Of a stretch of DNA of 22,177 nt, positions 7,308-14,787 are shown piece by piece. Below the pieces are notes generated by a model. It was not told where the DNA came from and ran no database searches. It saw only the letters and a list, made by a program, of their open reading frames with translations. The stretch lies in the NCBI GenBank assembly GCA_015259105.1, contig JABZGZ010000012.1, positions 1-22,177 of the forward strand, read 5' to 3'. The DNA comes from Atopobium sp. (GTDB lineage: Bacteria; Actinomycetota; Coriobacteriia; Coriobacteriales; Atopobiaceae). The translations under genes were made by a program, and so were the position numbers. Positions within the stretch are counted from its first letter, which is position 1. Every line of letters starts with the position of its first letter.

Positions 7308-8393
7308 TTACATGAACCGCTCAAGTATACTCTTGTCAGCCTCAATAATGCCACCGCCGCACACTTCCTGGCCATCGTACAAAACCGCCGATTGACCTGC
7401 TGCAACAGTTTTTACCGGCTGGTCAAATTCAATAAATCCACATTGATTATCTGTGAGCGTAAACGTTACGGGAACCAGCGCGCCTGTGTGACGAGTTCTG
7501 ACCACATACCTACCGTTAGCTGCAGGTTCTCCGGAAATCCAGTGCATGTCCGAGAGCTCCATACGACGAGTCCAGAGCGCAGGACAGTTGAGGTCAGAGG
7601 TTACGTAGACCACATTCTTAAGCGTGTCGGTTGCTACTACATAGCGAGCAGGGCCTCCGCCGATGTTCAAGCCTTTTCTTTGGCCAACGGTAAAGAGGAA
7701 TGCTCCATCGTGGGTGCCAAGAACCTTGCCTGTCTCCCACTCAATGACGTCGCCCTGCTTTTTCTGAAAAGTGTCCAGCAAAAACGTGCGCAAGCCAACG
7801 GGGCCAATAAAGCAAATTCCGTCGGAGTCTGGCTTAGTTTCTATGCCCAGACCTCGCTCTGCACACAGAGCGCGCACCTCTGCCTTGGTGGCAATGTGTC
7901 CAATAGGAAAAAGCGTGCGTTTAAACAAATGACCTGGCACACGCCATAGGAAATAAGTCTGATCCTTGTGAGCATCTGCGGCACGCAAAAGTTTTTTGGT
8001 GCCCGGGACGTTCTGTGCATAGTGACCCGTTGCAACAAAATCGGCACCCTCAGCAAAAGCACGTTCTGCAAAGGTGCCAAACTTGACCGTCTGGTTGCAC
8101 ATAACGTCTGGATTAGGCGTACGGCCGTGCTCGTAGGCATCAAGCAGGTAATCCACAACAGTAGCCTTATACTCGGCCTCACAGTCCCACACGTCCAAAT
8201 CAATGCCCAGCGTTACGCACACGCGCTCAGCATCAGCCAAGTCATCTGCCCAGGGGCACTTAAAGCCTGGCAGGTCCTTTGACCAGTTACGCATATAGAT
8301 AGCCTTGACGTTGTAGCCCGCCTCAAGAAGCAAGGCCGAGGACAGCGCCGAATCAACGCCGCCACTCATGCCAAGGTAAACTAATTCTCCCAT
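7308..8393 (-). CDS. mnmA: tRNA-specific 2-thiouridylase MnmA
   Basis: The 361-residue protein has the PP-loop SGGVDS (10-15), which binds ATP and adenylates U34. The catalytic cysteines are C99 (PDVMCNQTVKFG) and C194 (SDGICFIG). ATGHYAQ (121-127) and the central FLWRVP segment are typical. It puts sulfur on C2 of the wobble uridine in tRNAs for Glu, Gln and Lys, taking it from a cysteine desulfurase either directly or through carriers. Its start overlaps the desulfurase stop by 13 bases, and AGGAG lies six bases before the ATG, so the two are translationally coupled. Confidence 0.96.
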   Translation of the reverse strand: MGELVYLGMSGGVDSALSSALLLEAGYNVKAIYMRNWSKDLPGFKCPWADDLADAERVCVTLGIDLDVWDCEAEYKATVVDYLLDAYEHGRTPNPDVMCNQTVKFGTFAERAFAEGADFVATGHYAQNVPGTKKLLRAADAHKDQTYFLWRVPGHLFKRTLFPIGHIATKAEVRALCAERGLGIETKPDSDGICFIGPVGLRTFLLDTFQKKQGDVIEWETGKVLGTHDGAFLFTVGQRKGLNIGGGPARYVVATDTLKNVVYVTSDLNCPALWTRRMELSDMHWISGEPAANGRYVVRTRHTGALVPVTFTLTDNQCGFIEFDQPVKTVAAGQSAVLYDGQEVCGGGIIEADKSILERFM

Positions 8394-9586
8394 GTCACTC
8401 CTACACGAGCAGACTCCTGCTTAACAGCCTCAGCGATTGCCCAAGCTGCGTACAAGATGTCGTCTTCTGTGGTAGTTCTTCCAAGCGTTAACCTGAGGCT
8501 TCCCGCAGCTACTTCTCGCGGTGCTCCAATTGCCTCAAGCACGTGAGATATTTGCATCTTTGATGCGGCGCAGGCAGAGCCCGTTCCCACCGACACGCCT
8601 AGACGCTCAAGCAAAATAACCAGACGGCGAGCTTCAAGCCCCGGGAAAGAAACGTGCAGCAAATTAGGAAGCCTCAGCTTGGCGTTCTTTGGCCCCGAGA
8701 CAATCATCTGCGGGAACTCTGCGCAAAGCAGCGTCTGCAGCTGATCTCTGAGGCGAGAAACCCGCTTTGCCTCGTCAGCGCGAGTCTCATCTGCAAGTGC
8801 TAAAGCACACGCAAAACCAATGACGCCTGCGACGTTCTCTGTACCTGAACGAACGCCGCCTTCTTGTCCGCCGCCGAGTACCAGCGGCCTTAAGCGCACA
8901 TCGTCAGAAGCCCACAGAAGGCCTACCTGCTTGGGGCCAGAAAGCTTTGCCGCAGAAAGCGTCAACATATCTACACCCAGCGACGATACGTTCACGCTCA
9001 AGTATGCTGCTGCCTGAGAAGCGTCTACGTGCAAGTGCAGCGGACGAGTCTCCCCTGCCGCAAGCCTGCGTGAGCGCTCTTTGGCAAGCACCTGCGAAAT
9101 CTCTCGGATAGGCTGAATAGTACCAATCTCACCGTTTGCAAGCTCAATGGAAACCAGCTCAGTCTCTGGCTTGAGCGCTTTTGCTACGCGCTCTGGATTC
9201 ACACGACCGTCTGCCTCTACGCGTAGAGTCTTGTGCGAGAAAATCCCTGCACACGCAAGGACGCTCTCATGCTCAATAGCATCAACGATGACGTGCGCAT
9301 CTTCAGAGACCGTTGCAAACGCCAGGTTGTTGGCCTCTGTAGCACCTGCTGTGAGCACCACGTTTCCTGGACGAGCACCAATGGCATGCGCCAAGACAGC
9401 GCGGGCACGTTCTACCTCGTCACGAACCTGGCGAGACAGAGCATACGGTGCTGAAGGGTTGTAGAACTTCTCCATGAAATACGGAATCATTGCATCAACT
9501 ACACGTGGATCCATAGGTGTAGCTGCGGCAAAGTCCAGGTACACGTTGCCTGTTGGATGTTCTGGTTTTGCAGAAGGCATGTGCAT
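8381..9586 (-). CDS. Cysteine desulfurase (IscS/NifS family)
   Basis: The 401-residue protein opens with VYLDFAAATPMDPRV. It has the PLP-site histidine H106 (IEHESV), D188 (HVDASQAA), the Schiff-base lysine K214 (SAAKLSGPK) and the mobile-loop cysteine C339 in GTGSACAAS. RSGTENVAGVIG (246-257) is also typical. It releases sulfur from cysteine as a persulfide. The overlap with mnmA says its main client is tRNA thiolation; no iscU or other Fe-S assembly gene is seen next to it. Oddly, the residue before K214 is Ala, where the family usually has His (SAHK). AAGGA lies about six bases before ATG 9586. Confidence 0.93.
   Translation of the reverse strand: MHMPSAKPEHPTGNVYLDFAAATPMDPRVVDAMIPYFMEKFYNPSAPYALSRQVRDEVERARAVLAHAIGARPGNVVLTAGATEANNLAFATVSEDAHVIVDAIEHESVLACAGIFSHKTLRVEADGRVNPERVAKALKPETELVSIELANGEIGTIQPIREISQVLAKERSRRLAAGETRPLHLHVDASQAAAYLSVNVSSLGVDMLTLSAAKLSGPKQVGLLWASDDVRLRPLVLGGGQEGGVRSGTENVAGVIGFACALALADETRADEAKRVSRLRDQLQTLLCAEFPQMIVSGPKNAKLRLPNLLHVSFPGLEARRLVILLERLGVSVGTGSACAASKMQISHVLEAIGAPREVAAGSLRLTLGRTTTEDDILYAAWAIAEAVKQESARVGVTWEN
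8752..8763 (+). repeat. Copy of the over-represented word GGCGAGAAACCC
   Basis: Exact plus-strand copy inside the cysteine desulfurase gene. It is antisense to the gene and is read there as part of Val-Ser-Arg-Leu. Confidence 0.75.
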
Positions 9587-9598
9587 TACAAATCCTTT

Positions 9599-9690
9599 GG
9601 GTTTCTCGCGGTCTTGCGGGCTTACGTGCGTGCGGCCTTGTGTGCTTGCGGTGTACGTCTTGCGGACGTGTGGTCTTGCAGACGTTCCGC
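9599..9690 (-). repeat. GC-rich degenerate tandem repeat upstream of cysteine desulfurase
   Basis: GTCTTGCGG recurs on the plus strand at 9611 and 9657, GCTTGCGG at 9644, and GTCTTGCAGACG at 9673, the last 16 bases after GTCTTGCGGACG. On the coding strand this reads as repeated CCGCAAGAC units, ending in a near-copy of the genome word (GCGAGAAACCC) just before the ribosome binding site. No known riboswitch was recognised. Confidence 0.45.
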
Positions 9691-9706
9691 GCGCGATGCT
9701 TGATGG

Positions 9707-10579
9707 CTACGACTTACCAGCCGAGTCTGGCGGTGTAAAGGTCATGTTCTGGAAACGAGTAGATACAAAGCTGTCGTCGTAATGAGTATCTACCCACATC
9801 TCGAACGCATTTGACGGAGGAACGCCAGCGTCTCGCTGAGCCTTTCTGCCTAGGCATGCCACCGTCATTGAAATGTCGGCGACAAGATACACCGTAAGCA
9901 GGGTAACAAAAATTGCTTGCCTTTTTGATGTTGGCTCACCTATCTTGTAGAGCGCGCGAGGCATGATGACCCGACACCAAATCAGACCCAAAATGCCCCA
10001 AAATCCCAAGAATCGCCAGGCCACCCACTGTGTGATGGCATCTGGAAGATGAGCGTACGTCCACGATTCCGAGTGGAAAATCTCTTGCATTCCCCAGCCG
10101 GTAAGCTGCTCCAGCGTGCCACCAACAACAACCGAGACCAGGAAAATGACCAGGTTATTGGCATGGTGCTTATGCAACTGATAACAAATAACAGTCAGAA
10201 ACACGGCGCCAGTTCCATAAAGCGGGGAAAATGGTCCCCAGATGAGGCCAACCCTGCTCTCGGTCAGGCCAGCGGTAATGAGCATCCAAATCTCTTCAAT
10301 AAGAAGGCCGGCCATACAGCCCACTATGAAGAGGATGACCACCTGGTACCAGCCAAGATGCATCGTGTCCAAGTACGCCGAGAGCTCAGCTTGCGTTGGC
10401 TTGGGCTTGGAGAACGGAGCGGTCTGGGGTGCTGGTGATACGGCATCACCTGCAAGCCCATCGATCTTCTCGCCAGACGAAAGCCAGCCCCAAAAATAGC
10501 GTACCACGCGAACAAAACCGCTTGCGACAAGATACGCAAGCGTCAAAAGAGCTAAAAGTGACGCGACAATAAAGAACAT
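9707..10579 (-). CDS. CmpB-family putative ABC transporter permease (membrane protein)
   Basis: The 290-residue protein starts with a hydrophobic segment (MFFIVASLLALLTLAYLVA) and has a polar stretch at about 36-68. It then has five or so further transmembrane segments. AGLLIEEIW followed by GLIWGPFSPLYGTGAV matches the conserved G-x2-E and GPxxPIYG blocks of the putative ABC transporter type IV (CmpB) family. Its substrate is unknown. The C-terminal tail from about 255 is polar. ATG 10579 has GAGG about seven bases upstream. It is probably transcribed on its own from the promoter at 10608-10636 and may read into the desulfurase cluster 120 bases downstream. Confidence 0.8.
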   Translation of the reverse strand: MFFIVASLLALLTLAYLVASGFVRVVRYFWGWLSSGEKIDGLAGDAVSPAPQTAPFSKPKPTQAELSAYLDTMHLGWYQVVILFIVGCMAGLLIEEIWMLITAGLTESRVGLIWGPFSPLYGTGAVFLTVICYQLHKHHANNLVIFLVSVVVGGTLEQLTGWGMQEIFHSESWTYAHLPDAITQWVAWRFLGFWGILGLIWCRVIMPRALYKIGEPTSKRQAIFVTLLTVYLVADISMTVACLGRKAQRDAGVPPSNAFEMWVDTHYDDSFVSTRFQNMTFTPPDSAGKS

Positions 10580-10607
10580 ACAACCTCATTCAAAAAGTTC
10601 TTGTTCT

Positions 10608-10636
10608 ATGATACGGCAAGCAGTCACACTTGGCAA
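10608..10636 (-). promoter_or_regulatory. Promoter of the CmpB-family gene
   Basis: On the minus strand -35 TTGCCA (10631-10636), a 17-base spacer and -10 TATCAT (10608-10613), about 30 bases before the ATG. Confidence 0.5.
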
Positions 10637-10739
10637 TCTACCTGCTCTTATTTACAAGCTTTGCAAGAAAAATCCACCTCTTGAGCGCCACGGGGTTCGT
10701 GACTTTTCTAAAAAAGTTTGACGATTTTGAAATTTACAC

Positions 10740-10768
10740 TTGCGCTCAGCCGTGAACTTGCGTATATT
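10740..10768 (+). promoter_or_regulatory. tRNA-Gly/tRNA-Cys promoter
   Basis: -35 TTGCGC (10740-10745), a 17-base spacer and -10 TATATT (10763-10768), 14 bases before the mature tRNA-Gly. Confidence 0.55.
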
Positions 10769-10781
10769 ATTCCTCGCGTTC

Positions 10782-10857
10782 GCGGGCTTAGCGCAGTTGG
10801 TAGCGCGCAACCTTGCCAAGGTTGAGGTCGCGGGTTCGAACCCCGTAGCCCGCTCCA
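10782..10857 (+). tRNA. tRNA-Gly (GCC)
   Basis: The 76-base cloverleaf has acceptor GCGGGCT with AGCCCGC, anticodon loop TTGCCAA (GCC) in stem CAACC/GGTTG, T loop TTCGAAC, and an encoded TCCA end. Confidence 0.97.
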
Positions 10858-10866
10858 TGATTTTTC

Positions 10867-10890
10867 GGCCGGATTCGTTTCGGCCTTTTT
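10867..10890 (+). terminator. Possible terminator between tRNA-Gly and tRNA-Cys
   Basis: GGCCG with CGGCC (5 bp, 9-base loop) is followed by TTTTT. Only five bases separate the T-run from tRNA-Cys, which has no promoter of its own visible, so this is probably a partial terminator or a processing site. Confidence 0.45.
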
Positions 10891-10895
10891 CATAT

Positions 10896-10969
10896 GGCGA
10901 GATGGCCAAGTGGTAAGGCAGAGGCCTGCAAAGCCTTTATCCCCGGTTCGAATCCGGGTCTCGCCTCCA
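10896..10969 (+). tRNA. tRNA-Cys (GCA)
   Basis: The 74-base cloverleaf has acceptor GGCGAGA with TCTCGCC, anticodon GCA in loop CTGCAAA, T loop TTCGAAT and an encoded TCCA end. Confidence 0.97.
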
Positions 10970-10980
10970 GTGAATTGACA

Positions 10981-11007
10981 ACCCCAGCTTCGGCTGGGGT
11001 TTCTTTT
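10981..11007 (+). terminator. Terminator of the tRNA-Gly/tRNA-Cys unit
   Basis: ACCCCAGC-TTCG-GCTGGGGT is a perfect 8-bp stem with a stable tetraloop, followed by TTCTTTTTG. It starts 11 bases past tRNA-Cys. Confidence 0.93.
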
Positions 11008-11058
11008 TGTCGCGCGTAACCGAGCTAGTTTGGGGTTTAGATTGCGAGCCTATTTCGA

Positions 11059-11353
11059 GCCTGAAAAACGCGTCATGTCTGAGTAAAACAGCTCAGACAA
11101 GGTGAGAAAAACCGGCAAATAGCTCAGATATGGTGCGCTTTTCAGGCAAATCGTTCAGACTTGGCGAGAAAATCAGGCTCGATGAAAGCGCCCATGACAC
11201 CACACTGGATCCAAAAGGTACGTCACGAAAGGCCTGCCTGAAAAGTGCAAAGAATCTGTATTTGCGGCACCGATTCTTTAACAAAATCAGGCAAATCTAC
11301 AGATTCTTTAATGCTTTTAGGCAAAAGTTACAGATTCTTTGAAGAAATCAGGC
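11059..11353. repeat. Eight-unit intergenic repeat array in two blocks
   Basis: This gene-free stretch holds eight 25-bp units. Block A: 11059-11083 (inverted), 11092-11116, 11123-11147, 11154-11178. Block B: 11236-11260 (inverted), 11268-11292, 11298-11322, 11329-11353. Direct units repeat every 30-31 bases. All end in a version of TCAGGC. Block A units begin CTCAGA or TTCAGA; block B units contain CAGATTCTTT or CGATTCTTT. Middles alternate T-rich and A-rich in the order T, A, T, A in both blocks. In each block the inverted unit can pair with the next one: GTCTGAG/CTCAGAC in A and AAAGAATC/GATTCTTT in B. The 57 bases between the blocks hold nothing I recognise. Function unknown. Confidence 0.8.
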
Positions 11354-11389
11354 GCGCACAAGCGTACGCCCAACTCCCGTCGTCCACCT

Positions 11390-11401
11390 GGCGAGAAACC
11401 C
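11390..11401 (+). repeat. Copy of the over-represented word GGCGAGAAACCC
   Basis: Exact plus-strand copy (continuing with G, so GGCGAGAAACCCG) in the gap between the repeat array and the terminator at 11430. Confidence 0.75.
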
Positions 11402-11429
11402 GTCCACTTCCAGCATTTACGCACAAGAA

Positions 11430-11460
11430 ACCCGGTATCCACACGAAATAGATACCGGGT
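11430..11460 (-). terminator. Terminator of the STAS-HATPase gene
   Basis: ACCCGGTATC with GATACCGGGT forms a perfect 10-bp stem and an 11-base loop. On the minus strand it is followed by TTTCTTGTG. It lies 38 bases after the stop at 11499. Confidence 0.75.
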
Positions 11461-11498
11461 TGAAATCACTCGCAACCTGCGTACGCACCCCGCACGAC

Positions 11499-12230
11499 CT
11501 AGCGCATCATCTTGACCAGGCGGACAACGGTGCCGTTGCCGGAAGGTTTCTCCTGGATAGACACGGCGTCCATAAGCAGGCGCATCAGCTTAACGCCGCG
11601 TCCACGCTCGGCAAACTGACCGGTCTCGGGAGGCTCTTCCTCATCGGAGATGCTAAAACCGCAACCGCAATCCGAGACATCAATGACCACCCTGTCTGGA
11701 TACGCGGAGACCGTGGTCAGCACGCCCTTCTCGCACGCGTGATCAACGGCGTTGCCAATAGCCTCACCAACTGCAAGTTCAATGTCAAACTTTTGGTCCG
11801 AGGTAAACGGCAGCGTCTTCAGCAGCGCGATAGCCCTTGAGCGAGCGTCGCACATTTTATTGGGATCAACTCTAAACGTTGTCTGGAACGATGGATGCGT
11901 GCCCGGCGCAAGCGGAGTCACGCGCGACTTTGCAGCGCAGGTACTTATTGGCATGAAGTCGATAAGACCCATGCGCACCAAGGCCTTAAACGCCGTCGGT
12001 TGCACGTTGGTCAAGCTCATAAGACCGCCGAGCGTCTTCATGCGTCGAACAGCGCACACGATAAAGCCCATGCCGCAGGAATCAATGTACGAAACCTCCG
12101 ACATGTTCAGCACAATTCTTCTGCAACCACTGTTAATCAGCTGCTCAATCTGAGCCTTCACGCGCGGGACTCCCCTCACGTCAAGGTCAGTATTGACTGA
12201 AACAACTGCTATGTTTGGCTGCGTATACAT
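11499..12230 (-). CDS. Fused STAS antagonist and HATPase anti-sigma-type kinase
   Basis: The 243-residue protein joins two partner-switching domains. Residues 1-105 form a STAS domain like SpoIIAA/RsbV; SYIDSCGMGF carries the expected phosphorylated serine, S51, right after the Asp. Residues about 120-243 form an RsbW/SpoIIAB-type HATPase with N-box ELAVGEAIGNAVDHA, G1-type DVSDCGCGF and G2-type GRGVKLM. In known systems the kinase phosphorylates a separate STAS protein and binds a sigma factor; here both are in one chain. It follows the SpoIIE phosphatase gene by 84 bases, so they probably form one pathway. ATG 12230 is chosen over TTG 12257; neither has a strong Shine-Dalgarno. No sigma factor gene is in the window. 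Confidence 0.88.
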   Translation of the reverse strand: MYTQPNIAVVSVNTDLDVRGVPRVKAQIEQLINSGCRRIVLNMSEVSYIDSCGMGFIVCAVRRMKTLGGLMSLTNVQPTAFKALVRMGLIDFMPISTCAAKSRVTPLAPGTHPSFQTTFRVDPNKMCDARSRAIALLKTLPFTSDQKFDIELAVGEAIGNAVDHACEKGVLTTVSAYPDRVVIDVSDCGCGFSISDEEEPPETGQFAERGRGVKLMRLLMDAVSIQEKPSGNGTVVRLVKMMR

Positions 12231-12314
12231 ACGTTTCTTGTTCCCGCGCAGCAACAAGAATTTCAGATATCTGCATTTTTTGACGAGAAAATCGTCTCCT
12301 TGGCGAGAAATCGT

Positions 12315-14699
12315 TTAGTTGCTCTTCTCGCCAGAGTCAGCGCTACCAGACGTGCGAGAATCGACGCCGCCAAGCTCGTCAAAACGCAGGGCAACCATGG
12401 CAACGTCGTCATCAAGCCTTCGGCCGGTATAGCGATCAAGCGTGCTCAAGAACCTGTTCAGAAGGCCGTCAAAGCCTTGAGGAACCTCGTTCATAATCAT
12501 GTCTCGCAGGCCAGGCTCGCCAAAGAACGCACCTTCGGGACTGCGAGCCTCTGTAGTTCCGTCGGTGTAAAGCAGCAGGATATCGCCCTCATGCAAGCGA
12601 ACCGTGCCGTTTTTGTACTCCATGTCGTGGAACGCGCCCACAACGCCCGACTGTACGTCTAAAAGCTCGGCATCGCCCGATTGAGCGGACACCAAAATCG
12701 CAGGTGGATGGCCGGCTGAGCAGTACATAAGCGATGAGGTTGCAAGGTCAACAATGCCAACAAAGAGCGTTGCAAACGTCTCTACCCTTGAGAAGCCCAG
12801 CAAGAATTCATTAAGCGTTGCCACCATGCGAGCGGGAGTTCTTCCCTCCCACGCGTATGCGGAAAGTGCCGTTTTAACTGCGGACGAGATAGATGCCGCC
12901 TCAATACCCTTGCCAGAAACGTCACCCATAATGATGCACGCGCGACGACCTGGCAGCTTAATCATGCTGTAAAAATCGCCACCAACAAACGCGTCGGCGG
13001 TTGCGGACGAATAAATTCCCTCGGCAGAAATTCCTTCTACCTTCTGCAGGTCATTTTTCATGCCCGACTGCAGTGCCTGTGAGATATGTTTGTTTTGCTG
13101 GTTCTCTTCGGCACCAACGGCCAACGAGTGAACCAGAAGCATCACGCGGTCCAAGAAATCAAGCTCAATGTCGCTTAAGGGCTCAGCGTTTTCTTCTCGC
13201 AAGAAAAGCCAGGTATGCTGCTCGCCAGCAAACTTGCCCAAGAAAAGCACAGCTCCCTTGCAGGGCAAACCTTGTGCAGCAAGCGCACGACTCAGCTCAG
13301 ATTCAAGCTCAACCTCTTTGACTGACGCCTCGCCCTCTCCTGTCTTGAGTCCCTCAACCGTTGAGGGAAGCGCAATCTGGTTGCCGCCATCCTGTGCGCC
13401 ACCGGCCTCTGCTGCAACCTGCGCGCCGCCGGCCTCCGCCGCAGCCTGCGCGCCGTCTTGCGCACCGTCCTGAACGTCGCCAAACGCTTGCTCAGCGCCA
13501 AGCGCATGGAGCGTGATGTTGCCTGTGACCTCACAGCAATCTACCGAGAAAACCCGTGCATTCAGATCGGTGCCCACTGACCTCATAACCTGCTGTAATC
13601 GCTCACCAGAGATCTTCTCGCCCTCTGCAGCGCTATGGAGCAATCCTTGGCGCACGCGAGCTAATGCCTCGCGAAGCGTGTCTCTACGCTGCGTTCTCAT
13701 GGCCGACAACGCGCCCACAAGCTGTACCGAGAGGTAATTTGCAATGGAGTCCAGAAGTCTTGCGTCTTCAACCAAAAGCGCACGCTTACGCTCCCAGCCC
13801 ACTTCAATCAAGGCAACAATGTGGCCACCAAACCACACCGGAACCACAAGAAAGCTGGTAAATGGAGGCAAATGACTTGTGTCAACGGTTATGACCTCAC
13901 GAGTTTCTTCGTTAACAAGGTTGCGCTTTTTAACTCTTCCCTGCTTGAGCGTGCTTGAGTTCAATGGCATGGTATGCAAGCGAAGTGCGTGCTCGGAATA
14001 AAACGTCAAACGCTCCAGAGAGCTGTTAAATGCAAAGTAGCGAGGAATTCTATCCAATGACGCGCTTCTCAAAGACTCCGTTGCACCATGAAGGTGATAC
14101 CCGTCTTGCTCAGCAAGATAGATAAGCGCACCATCAGCCTCGACAGTCTCTGAGAGCTCTTCTAACACGCGCTCAATAAGCTGACCCATATCTTCCGAGT
14201 CAAGCGTGTCCAAAACAATCTGAAGCGCTCCTGAGAGCCTCTTATTGGCTCGCCGAAGGTCCAACACCATTCGCTCATCATCGTGCATAGGGTTAGCCAA
14301 GTCACGAAGCTTAGATGCCGTCAAAACAATGGCCTGTGTAGGTGCGCCAACATAATCTGCGCGAACGCTCAGTACCTGCGACGCGCCGTCTTGCGCAGGA
14401 GCAGCCACCATAGACGTAGAGCCATCAATCGCAAACGGCAACGACTCTACAAAGAACGGTTTCTGCAGGTTTTCTTGATTTGCCGGCGTGAACAAAAAGC
14501 GAACATCCAGGCCGGCAATGGTGTCGTTTACCTTAGCAAATAAGCTTTCGGCCTCCTCATTGGCGAGAAGAACCGTGCCCTCCATATTAAAAACGATAAC
14601 TGCATCGCTGGTCAGGCGCAGCAACTGAGACAGAGTTGCAGCAACGGTTCCGTCGACAACTCCCTCAACACGCCTTACGCTCAGCTTGTTATCTGCCAC
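12315..14699 (-). CDS. PAS-GAF-SpoIIE protein serine phosphatase
   Basis: The protein has 794 residues from GTG 14699. That start is chosen because AAGGAG lies five bases upstream; GTG 14705 overlaps it. A PAS domain (about 25-130, SDAVIVFNMEGTVLLANEEAE) is followed by a GAF domain (about 170-335), a helical segment and a second GAF-like region (about 370-530). The latter is interrupted by a Gly/Ala/Gln/Asp repeat (about 409-440). The SpoIIE/PP2C domain (about 560-775) keeps the metal ligands in GGDFY, MGDVSGKG, YTDGTTEA and LDDDVAMV. Such sensors dephosphorylate STAS proteins in response to a signal. The substrate is probably the STAS domain of the next gene. No transmembrane segment is evident. 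It ends in SGEKSN, encoded by a copy of the over-represented word core. Confidence 0.92.
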   Translation of the reverse strand: MADNKLSVRRVEGVVDGTVAATLSQLLRLTSDAVIVFNMEGTVLLANEEAESLFAKVNDTIAGLDVRFLFTPANQENLQKPFFVESLPFAIDGSTSMVAAPAQDGASQVLSVRADYVGAPTQAIVLTASKLRDLANPMHDDERMVLDLRRANKRLSGALQIVLDTLDSEDMGQLIERVLEELSETVEADGALIYLAEQDGYHLHGATESLRSASLDRIPRYFAFNSSLERLTFYSEHALRLHTMPLNSSTLKQGRVKKRNLVNEETREVITVDTSHLPPFTSFLVVPVWFGGHIVALIEVGWERKRALLVEDARLLDSIANYLSVQLVGALSAMRTQRRDTLREALARVRQGLLHSAAEGEKISGERLQQVMRSVGTDLNARVFSVDCCEVTGNITLHALGAEQAFGDVQDGAQDGAQAAAEAGGAQVAAEAGGAQDGGNQIALPSTVEGLKTGEGEASVKEVELESELSRALAAQGLPCKGAVLFLGKFAGEQHTWLFLREENAEPLSDIELDFLDRVMLLVHSLAVGAEENQQNKHISQALQSGMKNDLQKVEGISAEGIYSSATADAFVGGDFYSMIKLPGRRACIIMGDVSGKGIEAASISSAVKTALSAYAWEGRTPARMVATLNEFLLGFSRVETFATLFVGIVDLATSSLMYCSAGHPPAILVSAQSGDAELLDVQSGVVGAFHDMEYKNGTVRLHEGDILLLYTDGTTEARSPEGAFFGEPGLRDMIMNEVPQGFDGLLNRFLSTLDRYTGRRLDDDVAMVALRFDELGGVDSRTSGSADSGEKSN
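13398..13451 (-). repeat. 27-bp in-frame tandem repeat in the SpoIIE gene
   Basis: Two 27-bp copies (13398-13424, 13425-13451) differ at a few positions and encode AAAEAGGAQ/VAAEAGGAQ-type units. Shorter related DGAQ units follow. This is a low-complexity linker inside the second GAF-like region and a possible length-variable site. Confidence 0.7.
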
Positions 14700-14754
14700 A
14701 GTCACTCCTTACCAACAAGAAAAAACAAATCACATTGCCTAAGTATACGAAAAA

Positions 14755-14778
14755 GGCGGACCTCCGAAGAGATCCGCC
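14755..14778 (-). terminator. Terminator of tRNA-Leu
   Basis: On the minus strand GGCGGATCTC-TTCG-GAGGTCCGCC is a 10-bp stem with one G-U pair and a stable tetraloop, followed by TTTTTCG. A TATACT lies just after it and may be the -10 of the phosphatase gene, without a clear -35. Confidence 0.92.
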
Positions 14779-14787
14779 GAAATTCCG

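Noticed and set aside
11059..11353. CRISPR array
   Set aside because: Units are degenerate, gaps are only 5-8 bases, orientation changes within the array, and no cas gene is nearby.
12282..12296. GACGA-GAAAA-TCGTC hairpin as a terminator of the SpoIIE gene
   Set aside because: The homopolymer run is on the wrong side for minus-strand transcription and the stem is only 5 bp.
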